The position numbers and the translations under genes are program-made. The notes under the pieces are model-generated. The model was not told the origin of the DNA. It saw only the letters and a program-made list of their open reading frames with translations, and did not search any database. From an uncultured Gammaproteobacteria bacterium (GTDB taxonomy: Bacteria; Pseudomonadota; Gammaproteobacteria; GCA-001735895), in the NCBI GenBank assembly GCA_947259485.1, contig CAMYLU010000022.1, positions 1 to 64,000 of the forward strand: a DNA stretch of 64,000 nt. Direction: 5' to 3'. How positions within the stretch are numbered: position 1 is the first letter of the stretch; each line of letters starts with the position of its first letter. Shown here in pieces: positions 35,467-48,625 of this stretch.

Positions 35467-36621
35467 ATGGATATCTGGCTTTTCGTCCTAGTCCTCGCGG
35501 CAATTTTAATCGGTTGGCTACTGGGTCGTTGGCAACCATTCAAAACCAGCAGTCGTAAACCCGATTCAGACCACTTCACCGAAAAGTACGCAAGGGGACT
35601 GAACTACCTGCTTGCGGATGATCAGGACAATGCGATCAAGATCTTCACCGACCTGATTGAAGTCAATAAAGATACGATTGAAATCCATATCTCGCTTGGA
35701 AACCTGTTCCGTTCCAAGGGCGAAGTAGACCGGGCGATAAAGGTCCACCAGAATTTGCTGGCGCGCCCGAATCTCACGCGCAGACAACGCCACATGGCTA
35801 TTGCAGAACTGGCAAGTGACTATCTCAAAGCAGGACTGCTGGATCGGGCAGAAAAGCTGTATCGCCAAATGATCGAATTGAATGCCGAACCCAACCTGGC
35901 CTATCGACGATTACTCGATTTATACGTTACCGAAAAGTCCTGGGAGCAGGCCGTTGAATGCGCACAAGTGTTATTTGCCAGTGGAGAACCCGATGCAGGT
36001 TTGGTGTATAGCCATTGTTTGTGTGAAATTGCCATTGATGCGATTGAAAGTGGCAACCATCGGCTGGCTCACAAGAGCCTGGATCGTGCGCTCGAGGTTG
36101 ATACCCATTGTGTGCGGGCCAGTTTATTATTAATCGACTTGCATATTAAAACGGATAATTTAACCGCGGCAAAGGGCATCTTTCGGAGACTTGTGCGCCA
36201 GAGCCCGGAATACATGGGATTGTACATCGAACCCGCACGGCAGATTTACCATCGAAAGCAGGGGCAGGTTTACCGGGAATTTCTGCAAAACCAGTACCAA
36301 CTGCACCCTTCAACACGCCTGGCAATGGCACTACTGGAAAATTATGCCCACAATGACGAGATCGAGAAAGCACGTCAGTTTTTATCAGATACATTGCGTC
36401 AGTCACCTTCTTTCGAAGCCTTTGAATTTGCACTGCGATTCTTAAAGTCCAATCCTGATCAACTTGGCGAAACCTGGGAAACCTTATCAAGCTTCCTGCA
36501 AGCCCTGCAGGCCAAGAAAACTGAATTTTCCTGCTCGGCATGTGGCTACGAGAGTCACGCCATACAATGGCTATGTCCGAGCTGTCGAAACTGGGGTGCG
36601 ATGAAACCGGTTAAGCCATGA
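35467..36621 (+). CDS. lapB: lipopolysaccharide assembly protein B (LapB/YciM)
   Basis: This protein of 384 residues has an N-terminal membrane anchor (about 3-22, IWLFVLVLAAILIGWLLG), a series of TPR helices from about 40 to 340, and a C-terminal rubredoxin-like knuckle with CSACGY and CPSC. LapB guides FtsH to degrade LpxC and so sets the rate of lipid A synthesis. The usual partner gene lapA is not between ihfB and lapB here. It overlaps pyrF by ATGA. Confidence 0.93.
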   Translation: MDIWLFVLVLAAILIGWLLGRWQPFKTSSRKPDSDHFTEKYARGLNYLLADDQDNAIKIFTDLIEVNKDTIEIHISLGNLFRSKGEVDRAIKVHQNLLARPNLTRRQRHMAIAELASDYLKAGLLDRAEKLYRQMIELNAEPNLAYRRLLDLYVTEKSWEQAVECAQVLFASGEPDAGLVYSHCLCEIAIDAIESGNHRLAHKSLDRALEVDTHCVRASLLLIDLHIKTDNLTAAKGIFRRLVRQSPEYMGLYIEPARQIYHRKQGQVYREFLQNQYQLHPSTRLAMALLENYAHNDEIEKARQFLSDTLRQSPSFEAFEFALRFLKSNPDQLGETWETLSSFLQALQAKKTEFSCSACGYESHAIQWLCPSCRNWGAMKPVKP

Positions 36622-37355
36622 AAGATCCCCGGATAATTGTCGCGCTCGATTTTGCTGAACATCGGCAGGCCATCGAATTTTCTAAAAAAGTCACGCCGGA
36701 TCAGTGTCGCCTGAAAGTTGGCAAGGAACTTTTTACCAGTGCCGGACCTGCACTGGTCGAGGAGTTGACCGGCAATGGCTACGACGTATTCCTCGATTTA
36801 AAATTTCACGACATCCCGAATACGGTGATGAAAGCGGCCAGCGCAGCGGCAAAACTCGGAGTCTGGATGCTGAATGTACATGCCCTTGGCGGTATCGCAA
36901 TGATGCAGGCCGCACGCGAGGGGATCGATATTGTTCCGCAACGCCCTTTCCTGGTAGCGGTAACTATTTTGACCAGCATGACAGCGACCGATTTACGCGC
37001 ACTGGGAATAGACCAACCATTGCAGCAGGTAGTCGATCAATTTGCCCGCAACGCATTAGATAGTGGTCTCGATGGGGTCGTCTGTTCCGCTGAGGAGGCA
37101 TCCGCCCTGCGCTCGAGCCTTGGCGATGCTGCGCTGCTGGTAACACCTGGCATTCGACCGGAATGGGCTGCTGCAGACGATCAGCAACGAATAGTTACGC
37201 CGCAGCAGGCGCTGGCGGACGGTGCCAGCTACCTGGTTATTGGCAGACCTATAACACAGCACAAGGACCCAGCGCAGGCACTGAGTCTGATAACGGCGTC
37301 AATTTCCCAGCCAGGTAAAAAACAGGTGGATGACAGCGATTTCCCGAATCGTTAA
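36618..37355 (+). CDS. pyrF: orotidine 5'-phosphate decarboxylase
   Basis: This protein of 245 residues has IIVALDFAE at the N-terminus, KVGKELFTSAGP near residue 34, and the catalytic Lys-Asp array in FLDLKFHDIPNTV near 60. VTPGIRPEW and YLVIGRPIT form the phosphate site. It makes UMP. It is coupled to lapB by ATGA, an arrangement also known in E. coli relatives (yciM-pyrF). Confidence 0.96.
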   Translation: MKDPRIIVALDFAEHRQAIEFSKKVTPDQCRLKVGKELFTSAGPALVEELTGNGYDVFLDLKFHDIPNTVMKAASAAAKLGVWMLNVHALGGIAMMQAAREGIDIVPQRPFLVAVTILTSMTATDLRALGIDQPLQQVVDQFARNALDSGLDGVVCSAEEASALRSSLGDAALLVTPGIRPEWAAADDQQRIVTPQQALADGASYLVIGRPITQHKDPAQALSLITASISQPGKKQVDDSDFPNR

Positions 37356-37389
37356 ACTAGCGTCAGCTTTGTTTACCTGATGGCCCCAA

Positions 37390-38349
37390 ATGGATCCAAA
37401 TTTCCTAGATTTTGAACAACCAATTGCTGAACTTCAGGCAAAGATTTCAGAACTGCGCTATGTCACCGATGACTCGGATATCAACATTAGCCAGGAAATC
37501 CAGACGCTCGAGCGCAAGGCTGAATCACTGACTCATTCGATTTTCGGGAAGCTTTCAGCCTGGCAGATCTCTCAGCTATCACGACATCCGAATCGACCTT
37601 ATTCCATCGATTATATCGATCGAATATTTACCGACTTTGAATACCTGCATGGAGACCGTGCCTATGCTGACGACAGCCCCATGATAGGCGGCGTGGGGCG
37701 TCTCGAAGGTAAACCGGTGATGATTATCGGGCAGCAAAAAGGGCGCGACACCAAGGAAAAAATCAAGCGTAATTTCGGCATGCCACGTCCGGAGGGCTAC
37801 CGTAAGGCATTGCGCCTGATGAAAATGGCTGAAAAGTTTAAAATGCCACTACTGACCCTGGTGGATACGCCCGGCGCCTATCCGGGTATCGGTGCCGAAG
37901 AAAGAGGGCAGAGCGAAGCGATTGCGAGGAACCTTTTCGCGCTTTCGCAGTTGAAAACACCGATTATCTGCACGGTTATCGGCGAGGGCGGTTCCGGTGG
38001 AGCGCTGGCAATTTGTGTTGGTGATCGCATTAACATGATGCAGTATGCAACCTACTCGGTTATATCGCCCGAAGGTTGTGCTTCCATACTCTGGAAAAGT
38101 TCTGACAAGGCAGCCCAGGCCGCAGAAGCCATGGGCATTACTGCAGAACGTCTTTTGTCCTTGAAACTGATTGACAATGTTATCAAGGAGCCACTCGGTG
38201 GCGCTCATCGTGACTATGACCAGGTCGCCGGTTCTTTAAAACAGAACCTGGTTGAAACGCTGGAGCTACTCGAGTCTGTTGCTATCGACAAGTTGCTCGA
38301 GCAACGCTACCAGAAGCTGCTGTCTTTTGGCCAGTATCGAGAAGCCTGA
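37390..38349 (+). CDS. accA: acetyl-CoA carboxylase carboxyltransferase subunit alpha
   Basis: At 319 residues this is the usual size. It opens [19 protein letters not shown] and contains [48 protein letters not shown] and [11 protein letters not shown]. With AccD it transfers carboxyl from biotin to acetyl-CoA, the first step of fatty acid synthesis. In many relatives it follows dnaE. Here it follows pyrF and still precedes tilS. Confidence 0.97.
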   Translation: MDPNFLDFEQPIAELQAKISELRYVTDDSDINISQEIQTLERKAESLTHSIFGKLSAWQISQLSRHPNRPYSIDYIDRIFTDFEYLHGDRAYADDSPMIGGVGRLEGKPVMIIGQQKGRDTKEKIKRNFGMPRPEGYRKALRLMKMAEKFKMPLLTLVDTPGAYPGIGAEERGQSEAIARNLFALSQLKTPIICTVIGEGGSGGALAICVGDRINMMQYATYSVISPEGCASILWKSSDKAAQAAEAMGITAERLLSLKLIDNVIKEPLGGAHRDYDQVAGSLKQNLVETLELLESVAIDKLLEQRYQKLLSFGQYREA

Positions 38350-38382
38350 TAGGATACCTGCTTTTATCACCCGGCCAGTCTC

Positions 38383-39600
38383 ATGCAATCATGCCTGGAT
38401 CTGATTCCTGATGATGTCAACAGGGTGTTCGTAGCATTTAGCGGGGGCCTCGACTCGTCGGTACTGCTGCACTTGCTGGTTTCGAAAACTCGAAACTTTG
38501 AAATTATTCCCTGGCATTTTAATCACGGATTACTCGATATTGCCCCTCGAATGGAAGCCTTTTGTATCGATCGGGCAAGTCACTACGGTCTCGAAATTCG
38601 TGTCGACCAGCTTGATCTGAGAAATATCGATAGCAATATTGAAGCCGAGGCCCGACATCAACGCTATCTATTGTTCGCTGAACATACCCGGGCCGGCGAC
38701 TGCATCGTGACCGCACATCATGCCGATGACCAGGCGGAGACTTTCCTGTTGAACGCCCTGCGCGGCTCGGGCAGCGCAGGGCTTCGAGGTATTGCAAGAC
38801 AACGCCTGATTGGCGATGCCCTGTTATTACGACCTTTATTGAATTTCAGCCGCAAGCAGCTGGAACAGTATGCCGCGCAACAGGAAATCCCCTGGTTTAA
38901 TGACCCCAGCAATCAAAGCGACCGATTTGACCGTAATTACCTGCGCAACCAGGTTATTCCGGCAGTCAGGGAGCGCTGGCCACATTTTCAGGACGCGCTC
39001 TCTAGCGCAAGCGAATTACAATCCGAAACCCAGGATTTGCTTGATGAAATTGCTGCCCTTGATTATGCAGAATTAAAAGCGGCCGACTCTGAAGGTTTTG
39101 CCACGTTGGAACTTCCCGGGTTGTTGCAGCTTTCCCCGGGACGACGTAAGAACCTGGTGCGTTACTGGATAGTCGAAGCCGGGTTGCCGACAATTCCACA
39201 GGCACGCCTGCAGGAGTTAATGAATCAACTGCATGCAAAACCCGGTGCGACGCCTGAAATTGCGATGCCGGAATACTCGATCAGACTCTACGATCAACGT
39301 CTTTTCCTGGTACGGGAAGGCAGAAATCAGGGTGACTGCGGCGTATTTGACTTTGGTTTGAATACGAATATCGAAATAAAACAGCTTGGGCTCAAGCTGC
39401 AGCGCGAGGCGATCTTCAGCCAGCTGAAGCTTAGCGATCAAGGGCAATCACTAAGCCTCAGGTTTCGTGATAAAGGCGAAGAAAATGCTGATCGTCATCG
39501 ACTCAAACGGCTATTTCAAAAACACCGCGTTCCGCCATGGGAACGCGCCTCGATTGCACAGGTTTATCTCGACGGAAGGCTCGAAGGATTATTGCTGTGA
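38383..39600 (+). CDS. tilS: tRNA(Ile)-lysidine synthase
   Basis: This protein of 405 residues has the ATP pyrophosphatase loop AFSGGLDSSVLLHLL near residue 19 and the conserved TAHHADDQAETFLLNALRGSG near 110, followed by a linker and a C-terminal TilS substrate domain. It changes C34 of the AUA-reading tRNA-Ile to lysidine. It is short compared with E. coli TilS (432) but complete. Its stop overlaps the GTG start of cmoA. Confidence 0.95.
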   Translation: MQSCLDLIPDDVNRVFVAFSGGLDSSVLLHLLVSKTRNFEIIPWHFNHGLLDIAPRMEAFCIDRASHYGLEIRVDQLDLRNIDSNIEAEARHQRYLLFAEHTRAGDCIVTAHHADDQAETFLLNALRGSGSAGLRGIARQRLIGDALLLRPLLNFSRKQLEQYAAQQEIPWFNDPSNQSDRFDRNYLRNQVIPAVRERWPHFQDALSSASELQSETQDLLDEIAALDYAELKAADSEGFATLELPGLLQLSPGRRKNLVRYWIVEAGLPTIPQARLQELMNQLHAKPGATPEIAMPEYSIRLYDQRLFLVREGRNQGDCGVFDFGLNTNIEIKQLGLKLQREAIFSQLKLSDQGQSLSLRFRDKGEENADRHRLKRLFQKHRVPPWERASIAQVYLDGRLEGLLL

Positions 39601-40331
39601 ATCAAAAAAAAGAGGACAAGGACCGGGTTTTTTCCGAGCCTTTAGGCGATGTAAAGCCTTTCGAATTCAACGAGACTGTGGCCAACGTGTTTCGTGACAT
39701 GATTTCGCGTTCGGTTCCCGGTTACGAACTGTTACTGCGTATGATTGGTTTGTACGCCGGCATTTTTGTGCAACCGGGTAGCCGCGTCTTTGACCTCGGC
39801 TGTTCCCTCGGCGAGGCGAGCCTGGTAATAGCCAATCAGGCTCGCGGGCGTGATTTCGAAATCATTGCCGTCGATAACTCTGCCGCGATGATCACCAAAT
39901 GCAACCAACATGAAGCATTACCGGAAAATATCGAGTGGCGTTGCCAGGACATCAGGCAAACCGAAATCTCGAATGCATCGATGGTGGTGTTAAACCTGAC
40001 CCTGCAGTTTCTGCCACCCGCGGAACGACAGCAATTACTGGAGAGAATCTTCGCAGGTCTTAAAAGTGGCGGAATACTGGTATTGTCAGAAAAGGTTTTA
40101 TTTGCAGATGCCCTCGAAAACCAACGCATGGTGGATCTATACCAGGGCTTTAAAAAAACCATGGGTTACAGCGACCTCGAAATCAGCCAGAAACGCAATG
40201 CGCTTGAAAATGTCCTGGTTCCCGACACCGCAGGACAACACCTGGAAAGACTCGAGGAGATTGGTTTCAGCGAAATCTACCCGTGTTTCAGGAGTTTCAA
40301 TTTTATTTCTTACCTGGCAATCAAAAAGTGA
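39597..40331 (+). CDS. cmoA: carboxy-S-adenosyl-L-methionine synthase
   Basis: The protein has 244 residues from the GTG that overlaps the tilS stop (GTGA). SAM motif VFDLGCSLGEASLVI lies near residue 62 and NLTLQFLPPAERQ near 130. CmoA uses prephenate and SAM to make carboxy-SAM for the wobble uridine modification cmo5U. A frame extending back to 39537 inside tilS is rejected. It is coupled to cmoB by another GTGA. Confidence 0.95.
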   Translation: MNQKKEDKDRVFSEPLGDVKPFEFNETVANVFRDMISRSVPGYELLLRMIGLYAGIFVQPGSRVFDLGCSLGEASLVIANQARGRDFEIIAVDNSAAMITKCNQHEALPENIEWRCQDIRQTEISNASMVVLNLTLQFLPPAERQQLLERIFAGLKSGGILVLSEKVLFADALENQRMVDLYQGFKKTMGYSDLEISQKRNALENVLVPDTAGQHLERLEEIGFSEIYPCFRSFNFISYLAIKK

Positions 40332-41284
40332 GTTGGCACACTTTATTCGATTACCTGCGTCATCATGGTCTCAATCAGTGGGCACAGCAACTCGAGATCG
40401 AAAGCAGTAACTGGCTGGTTAATCATGGAGATTACCCTCGTTGGTCGAGCGCTGTTAATGCATTGCCCGAAATTAACCATCCCGAAACCTGCTTTGACGT
40501 GGCAGCTGTCACTATCAGTGGTGATTGTGATGACCCGGCCGGATTGCACCAGGCACTCCAGGGTTTAATGCCCTGGCGCAAGGGCCCCTTCCAGGTTGCC
40601 GATGTCTTTATAGATTGCGAGTGGCGTTCTGACTTTAAGTGGGAGCGGTTATCGCGGCACCTGGCCCCGTTGGAGAATCGACGCATTCTCGATGTTGGTT
40701 GTGGTAATGGTTATCACTGCTGGCGCATGCTGTCGCATTCACCGGAAATGGTTATCGGAATCGAACCCTCGGTTTTGTTCAACCTTCAGTTTCAGGCCCT
40801 GCAGAAATACCTGCAACGAAGGGAAATCAACCTGTTACCCATCGGGGTGGAAGCAATCCCCGGGGATTTAAACTGGTTTGACACCGTGTTCTCGATGGGG
40901 GTGCTATATCACCGCAAGAGCCCGCTGGATCATCTGTACCAGCTCAAGAGCTTCCTTGTGAACGGCGGCGAGCTATGCCTGGAAACACTGGTGATTGAAG
41001 GCGCGGCAGGCCGGGTGCTGTTACCACCGGATCGTTATGCACGTATGCGCAATGTCTGGTTTATTCCGTCGTCGGCTGAATTGGTCGTGTGGTTGCAACG
41101 CTGCGGATTTGACAATGTCAGGATAGTCGATGAATCGGTGACCAGTATCGAGGAACAGCGGGTTACCGAATGGATGCAGTTTGAATCGCTTGAACAATGC
41201 CTGAGCCAGGAAAATCCTGCACTAACCGTCGAAGGGTTACCAGCACCGCGACGTGCTGTCATTCTGGCGAACAAACCAGCCTAG
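40328..41284 (+). CDS. cmoB: tRNA U34 carboxymethyltransferase
   Basis: The protein has 318 residues from the GTG that overlaps the cmoA stop, close to the E. coli length of 323. The SAM-type motif RRILDVGCGNGYHCWRM lies near residue 118, and FSMGVLYHRKSPLDHL follows near 200. It transfers the carboxymethyl group from carboxy-SAM to 5-hydroxyuridine 34. A frame open back to 40283 is longer than the family. The stop converges with the GGDEF gene. Confidence 0.95.
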   Translation: MSWHTLFDYLRHHGLNQWAQQLEIESSNWLVNHGDYPRWSSAVNALPEINHPETCFDVAAVTISGDCDDPAGLHQALQGLMPWRKGPFQVADVFIDCEWRSDFKWERLSRHLAPLENRRILDVGCGNGYHCWRMLSHSPEMVIGIEPSVLFNLQFQALQKYLQRREINLLPIGVEAIPGDLNWFDTVFSMGVLYHRKSPLDHLYQLKSFLVNGGELCLETLVIEGAAGRVLLPPDRYARMRNVWFIPSSAELVVWLQRCGFDNVRIVDESVTSIEEQRVTEWMQFESLEQCLSQENPALTVEGLPAPRRAVILANKPA

Positions 41285-42585
41285 TCGAGCGTGACAAAGA
41301 CAACCTGGTTGCGTCCTTTGTCCTTGGCCGCATAGACGCCCTGGTCCCCGGCGTGAAACATGGCTTCAAAATCCCGGGTAGAGCCTGCCTCAATCGAGGT
41401 GACGCCGATACTCGTTGTTATTTGCAGGTCATTTGGCTTCAAATTTTCGATATCGATGCGCAACTTCTCGGCCTTGTCACGGGCATTCTCACCGTCACAG
41501 TAAGGCATCAGAACCACGAATTCTTCCCCGCCATAGCGGGCGACCAGGTCACCATCACGAAAGCTGTTAATGAGCAGTTCGCCGATTGATTTAAGCACCA
41601 TGTCGCCAACCGCGTGCCCATGGTTGTCATTAACCGCCTTGAAGTGATCAAGGTCAATTACCAGCATGCTGACCGCGTATTTGTGGCGTAGGGCCTGGGA
41701 CACGAACTTGTTCGAATATTCCATCAGGCTGTGGCGATTCTGGCACCCGGTCAGCTGGTCGGTAGTTGCGAGTGCAAATAACTCCCGGCGTATATCATGT
41801 ACTTTATCGAGCAGGCGCTTGTTGGTAATCAAGTTATTGATCCGAACCAGCAATTCTTCAGGTAGAATTGGTTTTGGCAGAAAATCATTAACACCAGCCC
41901 GGTAAAGCGCAATGCGCCGCTGGTCATTATTTTTATCGGGTATCGCAAGTATCGGGATAAATCCGCGGCCATCCTCGTAGGAACGTATGCGCGCGACCAA
42001 ATCATCGCCTTGCATCCCGGCTTGGAAAATAATCTTGGTTATGACCAGGTCGTAGGCATCGGCATGCGAACCATAGACCGTGACCGCGTCGAATTCAGTA
42101 CTTGCTTCGTCGGCAGATTTAAAATACGAAACCTGGTAACCGGTTTGTTTTAACTGGTGCAGAATGTCCGCGGCGACCTCGTCGTCATCTTCGACAAGCA
42201 ATATCCGACCCTCGAAGAATACCGGGTCCAGGTGATGGTCAATGAAATGAATGACCTGGTTTTCGATCTGTTTTTCATTGAGCTCGTGAATGACGCCATC
42301 GACCCTGACCGATAGTTCGTCCGCCACCAGTTCGGCATTTTCAGTCAGCAACAGGATCGGGGTATCTTTTTGGTGCGCATGAGCATTGCAGAACGAAACA
42401 AAATCTTCCCCCGGACCATCTTTCAGTTTCTGGCTGACACAAATGATGTCGTATTTCTCGGTATCAACATGCGAGCGCGCAGATTCGATACTGTCACCCG
42501 TATCGGTGTCGAATCCTTGTTCCGCCAGGGTATGAGCCAGCATATCCCGGTAAGCCGTATTGTTTTCGATTATTAGAGCCCGCAT
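41281..42585 (-). CDS. diguanylate cyclase with two degenerate receiver domains
   Basis: From the ATG used here the protein has 434 residues: receiver-like domain 1 (about 1-118), receiver-like domain 2 (about 130-255) and GGDEF (about 270-434). The catalytic loop is YGGEEF and the product-inhibition site RDGD lies five residues before it, so the cyclase looks active and feedback-controlled. Receiver 1 has CVSQ where the phosphorylated Asp should be and lacks the N-terminal acidic pair. Receiver 2 keeps EDDD and the Lys of PKP but has ITK at the Asp position. Control by phosphorylation is therefore unlikely. The frame is open to 42735, but MRALIIEN fits a receiver start. Confidence 0.88.
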   Translation of the reverse strand: MRALIIENNTAYRDMLAHTLAEQGFDTDTGDSIESARSHVDTEKYDIICVSQKLKDGPGEDFVSFCNAHAHQKDTPILLLTENAELVADELSVRVDGVIHELNEKQIENQVIHFIDHHLDPVFFEGRILLVEDDDEVAADILHQLKQTGYQVSYFKSADEASTEFDAVTVYGSHADAYDLVITKIIFQAGMQGDDLVARIRSYEDGRGFIPILAIPDKNNDQRRIALYRAGVNDFLPKPILPEELLVRINNLITNKRLLDKVHDIRRELFALATTDQLTGCQNRHSLMEYSNKFVSQALRHKYAVSMLVIDLDHFKAVNDNHGHAVGDMVLKSIGELLINSFRDGDLVARYGGEEFVVLMPYCDGENARDKAEKLRIDIENLKPNDLQITTSIGVTSIEAGSTRDFEAMFHAGDQGVYAAKDKGRNQVVFVTLD

Positions 42586-42686
42586 AAACAAGGAGTATAG
42601 GACAGCATATTTTCGTTTGCTTTCGATTTTTCGAATGCTCAATCCGCTGTGGATAACATGATAATTGAGTTGTAATTGGCCTTTAA

Positions 42687-46552
<3,866 letters not shown>

Positions 46553-46570
46553 CCTGTAGCAAATGAACCG

Positions 46571-46864
46571 ATGAAGATTCTGATTACCATATTGATCCTG
46601 GTACTCATCGTCTTACAGTATAGATTATGGTTCGGGGATGGCAGCCTGTCAGAAGTCGTGCAACTCACGCGCGAACTTGAACTGCAAAAACAGAAACTGG
46701 AGGAACTGGAATCGCGCAACAGGATACTCGAGGCGCAGGTTCTGGACCTGCAAAATGGTCTCGATGCCTTCGAAGAGAAAGCGCGCAATGATCTCGGCAT
46801 GATCAAGCAGGGAGAGACCTTTATCCAGCTCATTCCCGAAAAAGAGGCTGCTGATGGGCAATAA
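46571..46864 (+). CDS. ftsB: cell division protein FtsB
   Basis: This protein of 97 residues has one N-terminal membrane segment (about 3-19, ILITILILVLIVLQYRLW) followed by a coiled coil (LTRELELQKQKLEELESRN), exactly the FtsB layout. The signature ARNDLGMIKQGETF is near residue 77. It bridges FtsL and FtsQ at the division site. Its end overlaps the ispD start. Confidence 0.96.
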   Translation: MKILITILILVLIVLQYRLWFGDGSLSEVVQLTRELELQKQKLEELESRNRILEAQVLDLQNGLDAFEEKARNDLGMIKQGETFIQLIPEKEAADGQ

Positions 46865-47573
46865 AGTTCCCGTCTGGGCGGTGGTTCCGGCTGCCGGTAC
46901 TGGCACGCGGATGCAGAGCGATATCCCCAAGCAGTATCTTTCTTTCCAGGGTAAAACATTGATCGAACATAGTCTCGACCGATTGTTATCACATCCCGAG
47001 ATTGATGGCGCGGTGGTCGTGTTACGGGATGATGATACGACCTGGGCCGCACTTGACTATCTCGCTGAGAAGCCCGTTTTTACCACTGCAGGCGGCAAGG
47101 AGCGCTATGACTCGGTCTACAGTGGGCTTACCACGCTGCAATATCGATTCGGAAATGAGGCAATCGCACTGGTTCATGACGCGGTCCGACCCCTGGTCAG
47201 CCATCGGGATCTGAGCAACGTTATCGATGCTGCAAGGGGACATTCTGCCGGTGCGATACTGGCAGCCCCGGTTACCGACACCTTGAAACAGGAGGGTGAC
47301 AGTATGGAAATCATCAACACCCTGTCCCGCGAGGGCCTCTGGTGCGCCCTGACGCCACAGGTATTTCACTTGCAAACCCTGCTCAATGCCCTGAAACAGG
47401 TGATCGACAGCAACCTGGCGATTACGGATGATGCCCAGGCGGTCGAATTATCGGGTCATACACCCTTGCTGGTTGCAGGGGATGTCAGCAACCTGAAGAT
47501 TACCTCACCCGCGGACCTGGCACTTGCCGAGAGAATCTGGCTAGACCAGCGCGATCAACAGGATGACGAATAA
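46854..47573 (+). CDS. ispD: 2-C-methyl-D-erythritol 4-phosphate cytidylyltransferase
   Basis: This protein of 239 residues has the nucleotidyltransferase opening VPAAGTGTRMQSDIPKQY, GKERYDSVYSGL near residue 80, LVHDAVRPLVS near 104 and TDDAQAVEL near 190. It makes CDP-methylerythritol in the non-mevalonate isoprenoid pathway. It overlaps ftsB by 11 bp. The usual next gene, ispF, is not present here. Its last 33 bp overlap a convergent small gene. Confidence 0.96.
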   Translation: MGNKVPVWAVVPAAGTGTRMQSDIPKQYLSFQGKTLIEHSLDRLLSHPEIDGAVVVLRDDDTTWAALDYLAEKPVFTTAGGKERYDSVYSGLTTLQYRFGNEAIALVHDAVRPLVSHRDLSNVIDAARGHSAGAILAAPVTDTLKQEGDSMEIINTLSREGLWCALTPQVFHLQTLLNALKQVIDSNLAITDDAQAVELSGHTPLLVAGDVSNLKITSPADLALAERIWLDQRDQQDDE

Positions 47574-47720
47574 AATTACGGCGGCCATCGGCACGATATA
47601 TCCCATCCAGTCTTGCATGCTTCCTTTGGGCGAATTTTCGATTGCATGCTTGGCACGTGGAAAGAGAAAAATGATCATTGCCAGCAGGAACAGCGCCGAG
47701 CCTATTTTCAACCAGTCCAT
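47541..47720 (-). CDS. 59-residue two-helix membrane protein
   Basis: A short gene, easily missed by length cut-offs, encodes MDWLKIGSALFLLAMIIFLF followed by a basic, polar loop (PRAKHAIENSPKGSMQDW) and a second hydrophobic helix (YIVPMAAVILFVILLIALV). GGAGAT lies a few bases before the ATG. The two clean membrane segments, the ribosome site and the placement after yccA support a real gene. Its 3' end overlaps ispD tail to tail. Function is unknown to me. Confidence 0.75.
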   Translation of the reverse strand: MDWLKIGSALFLLAMIIFLFPRAKHAIENSPKGSMQDWMGYIVPMAAVILFVILLIALV

Positions 47721-47740
47721 TTTAATCTCCGGAAAAAAAT

Positions 47741-47760
47741 AAGCCCCGCGTACGGGGCTT
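47741..47760 (-). terminator. Rho-independent terminator of yccA
   Basis: A perfect 8-bp stem (AAGCCCCG and its complement) with a four-base loop is followed on the minus strand by ATTTTTTT. It lies 24 bp after the yccA stop and just before the ribosome site of the 59-residue gene, so that gene depends on read-through or its own promoter. Confidence 0.85.
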
Positions 47761-47784
47761 ACTCGTTATACGTAATTATCGTTT

Positions 47785-48447
47785 TTAATCGTTGCCACCG
47801 AAGGCCCCGAGTAAATGCAGCAGGGCCTGAAACATATTAAGGATGGACAAAAACAGTCCAGCTGCCGCCATGATGTAATTGGTTTCACCATTGTGGATCA
47901 GAGACGAAGTTTCCCACAGGATGAAAGCACTCATAATCATCACCACCGCGGCGTTGACCGCGAGGAACAATGCCGGGATGCCGAGGAAGATATTTAACAG
48001 GGCAGCGCCAAGTACAACCAGCATACCCACCATGACGAAACCACCGAGGAAGCTGAAATCCTTGCGCGTGGTCAGGGCATAACCCGAGAGGCCGAGGAAG
48101 ATCGCTCCGGTGCCCCCGAGAGCAGTCATGACAATACTGGGATTTACCGAGAGGTAATAATTGAGGACTGGGCCGAGGCCGAATCCAAGTAACCCGGTAA
48201 TCCCGAACAACACTGGAATTCCGGCAGCAGAATTAGCAGTCCTTGGTAATACAAACCAGAGCATGGCGATGCCGGCGATGCTGGCGACCAGGGCCGCTCC
48301 GTGACCAATTCCCGTAATAACGCCTAAAAATGCAGCGAAAGCACTGAACAGTAGCGACATCGACAACAGGATGTAGGTATTTTTGATGACCTTGTTGGTC
48401 GCCAATATCGCTTCTTGAGAGCGGGTTACAGCAGTATTCAATTGCAT
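47785..48447 (-). CDS. yccA: Bax inhibitor-1 / YccA family membrane protein
   Basis: This protein of 220 residues has seven hydrophobic segments and the BI-1 family layout, with NTYILLSMSLLFSAFAAF at the first helix and a C-terminal FLSILNMFQALLHLLG segment. E. coli YccA binds and modulates the FtsH protease. This is of interest because LapB, which also works through FtsH, is encoded in the same window. GGAGATAATC precedes the ATG. A good terminator follows. Confidence 0.9.
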   Translation of the reverse strand: MQLNTAVTRSQEAILATNKVIKNTYILLSMSLLFSAFAAFLGVITGIGHGAALVASIAGIAMLWFVLPRTANSAAGIPVLFGITGLLGFGLGPVLNYYLSVNPSIVMTALGGTGAIFLGLSGYALTTRKDFSFLGGFVMVGMLVVLGAALLNIFLGIPALFLAVNAAVVMIMSAFILWETSSLIHNGETNYIMAAAGLFLSILNMFQALLHLLGAFGGND

Positions 48448-48625
48448 GATTATCTCCGTTACTTAACCAGTCTAGTATAGACCAATGCAGAGCATTTTAA
48501 GTTCATGATCAACCTATAGCAAGCCCCCAAATAGTAGGGTTATAGGCCGCTCGGGGCATTGGCCAACTCGTTTATAGTTGTGGTCATAAAAAACAAATTC
48601 AAGCCGCTTTTTGCTCAATTTGCTA

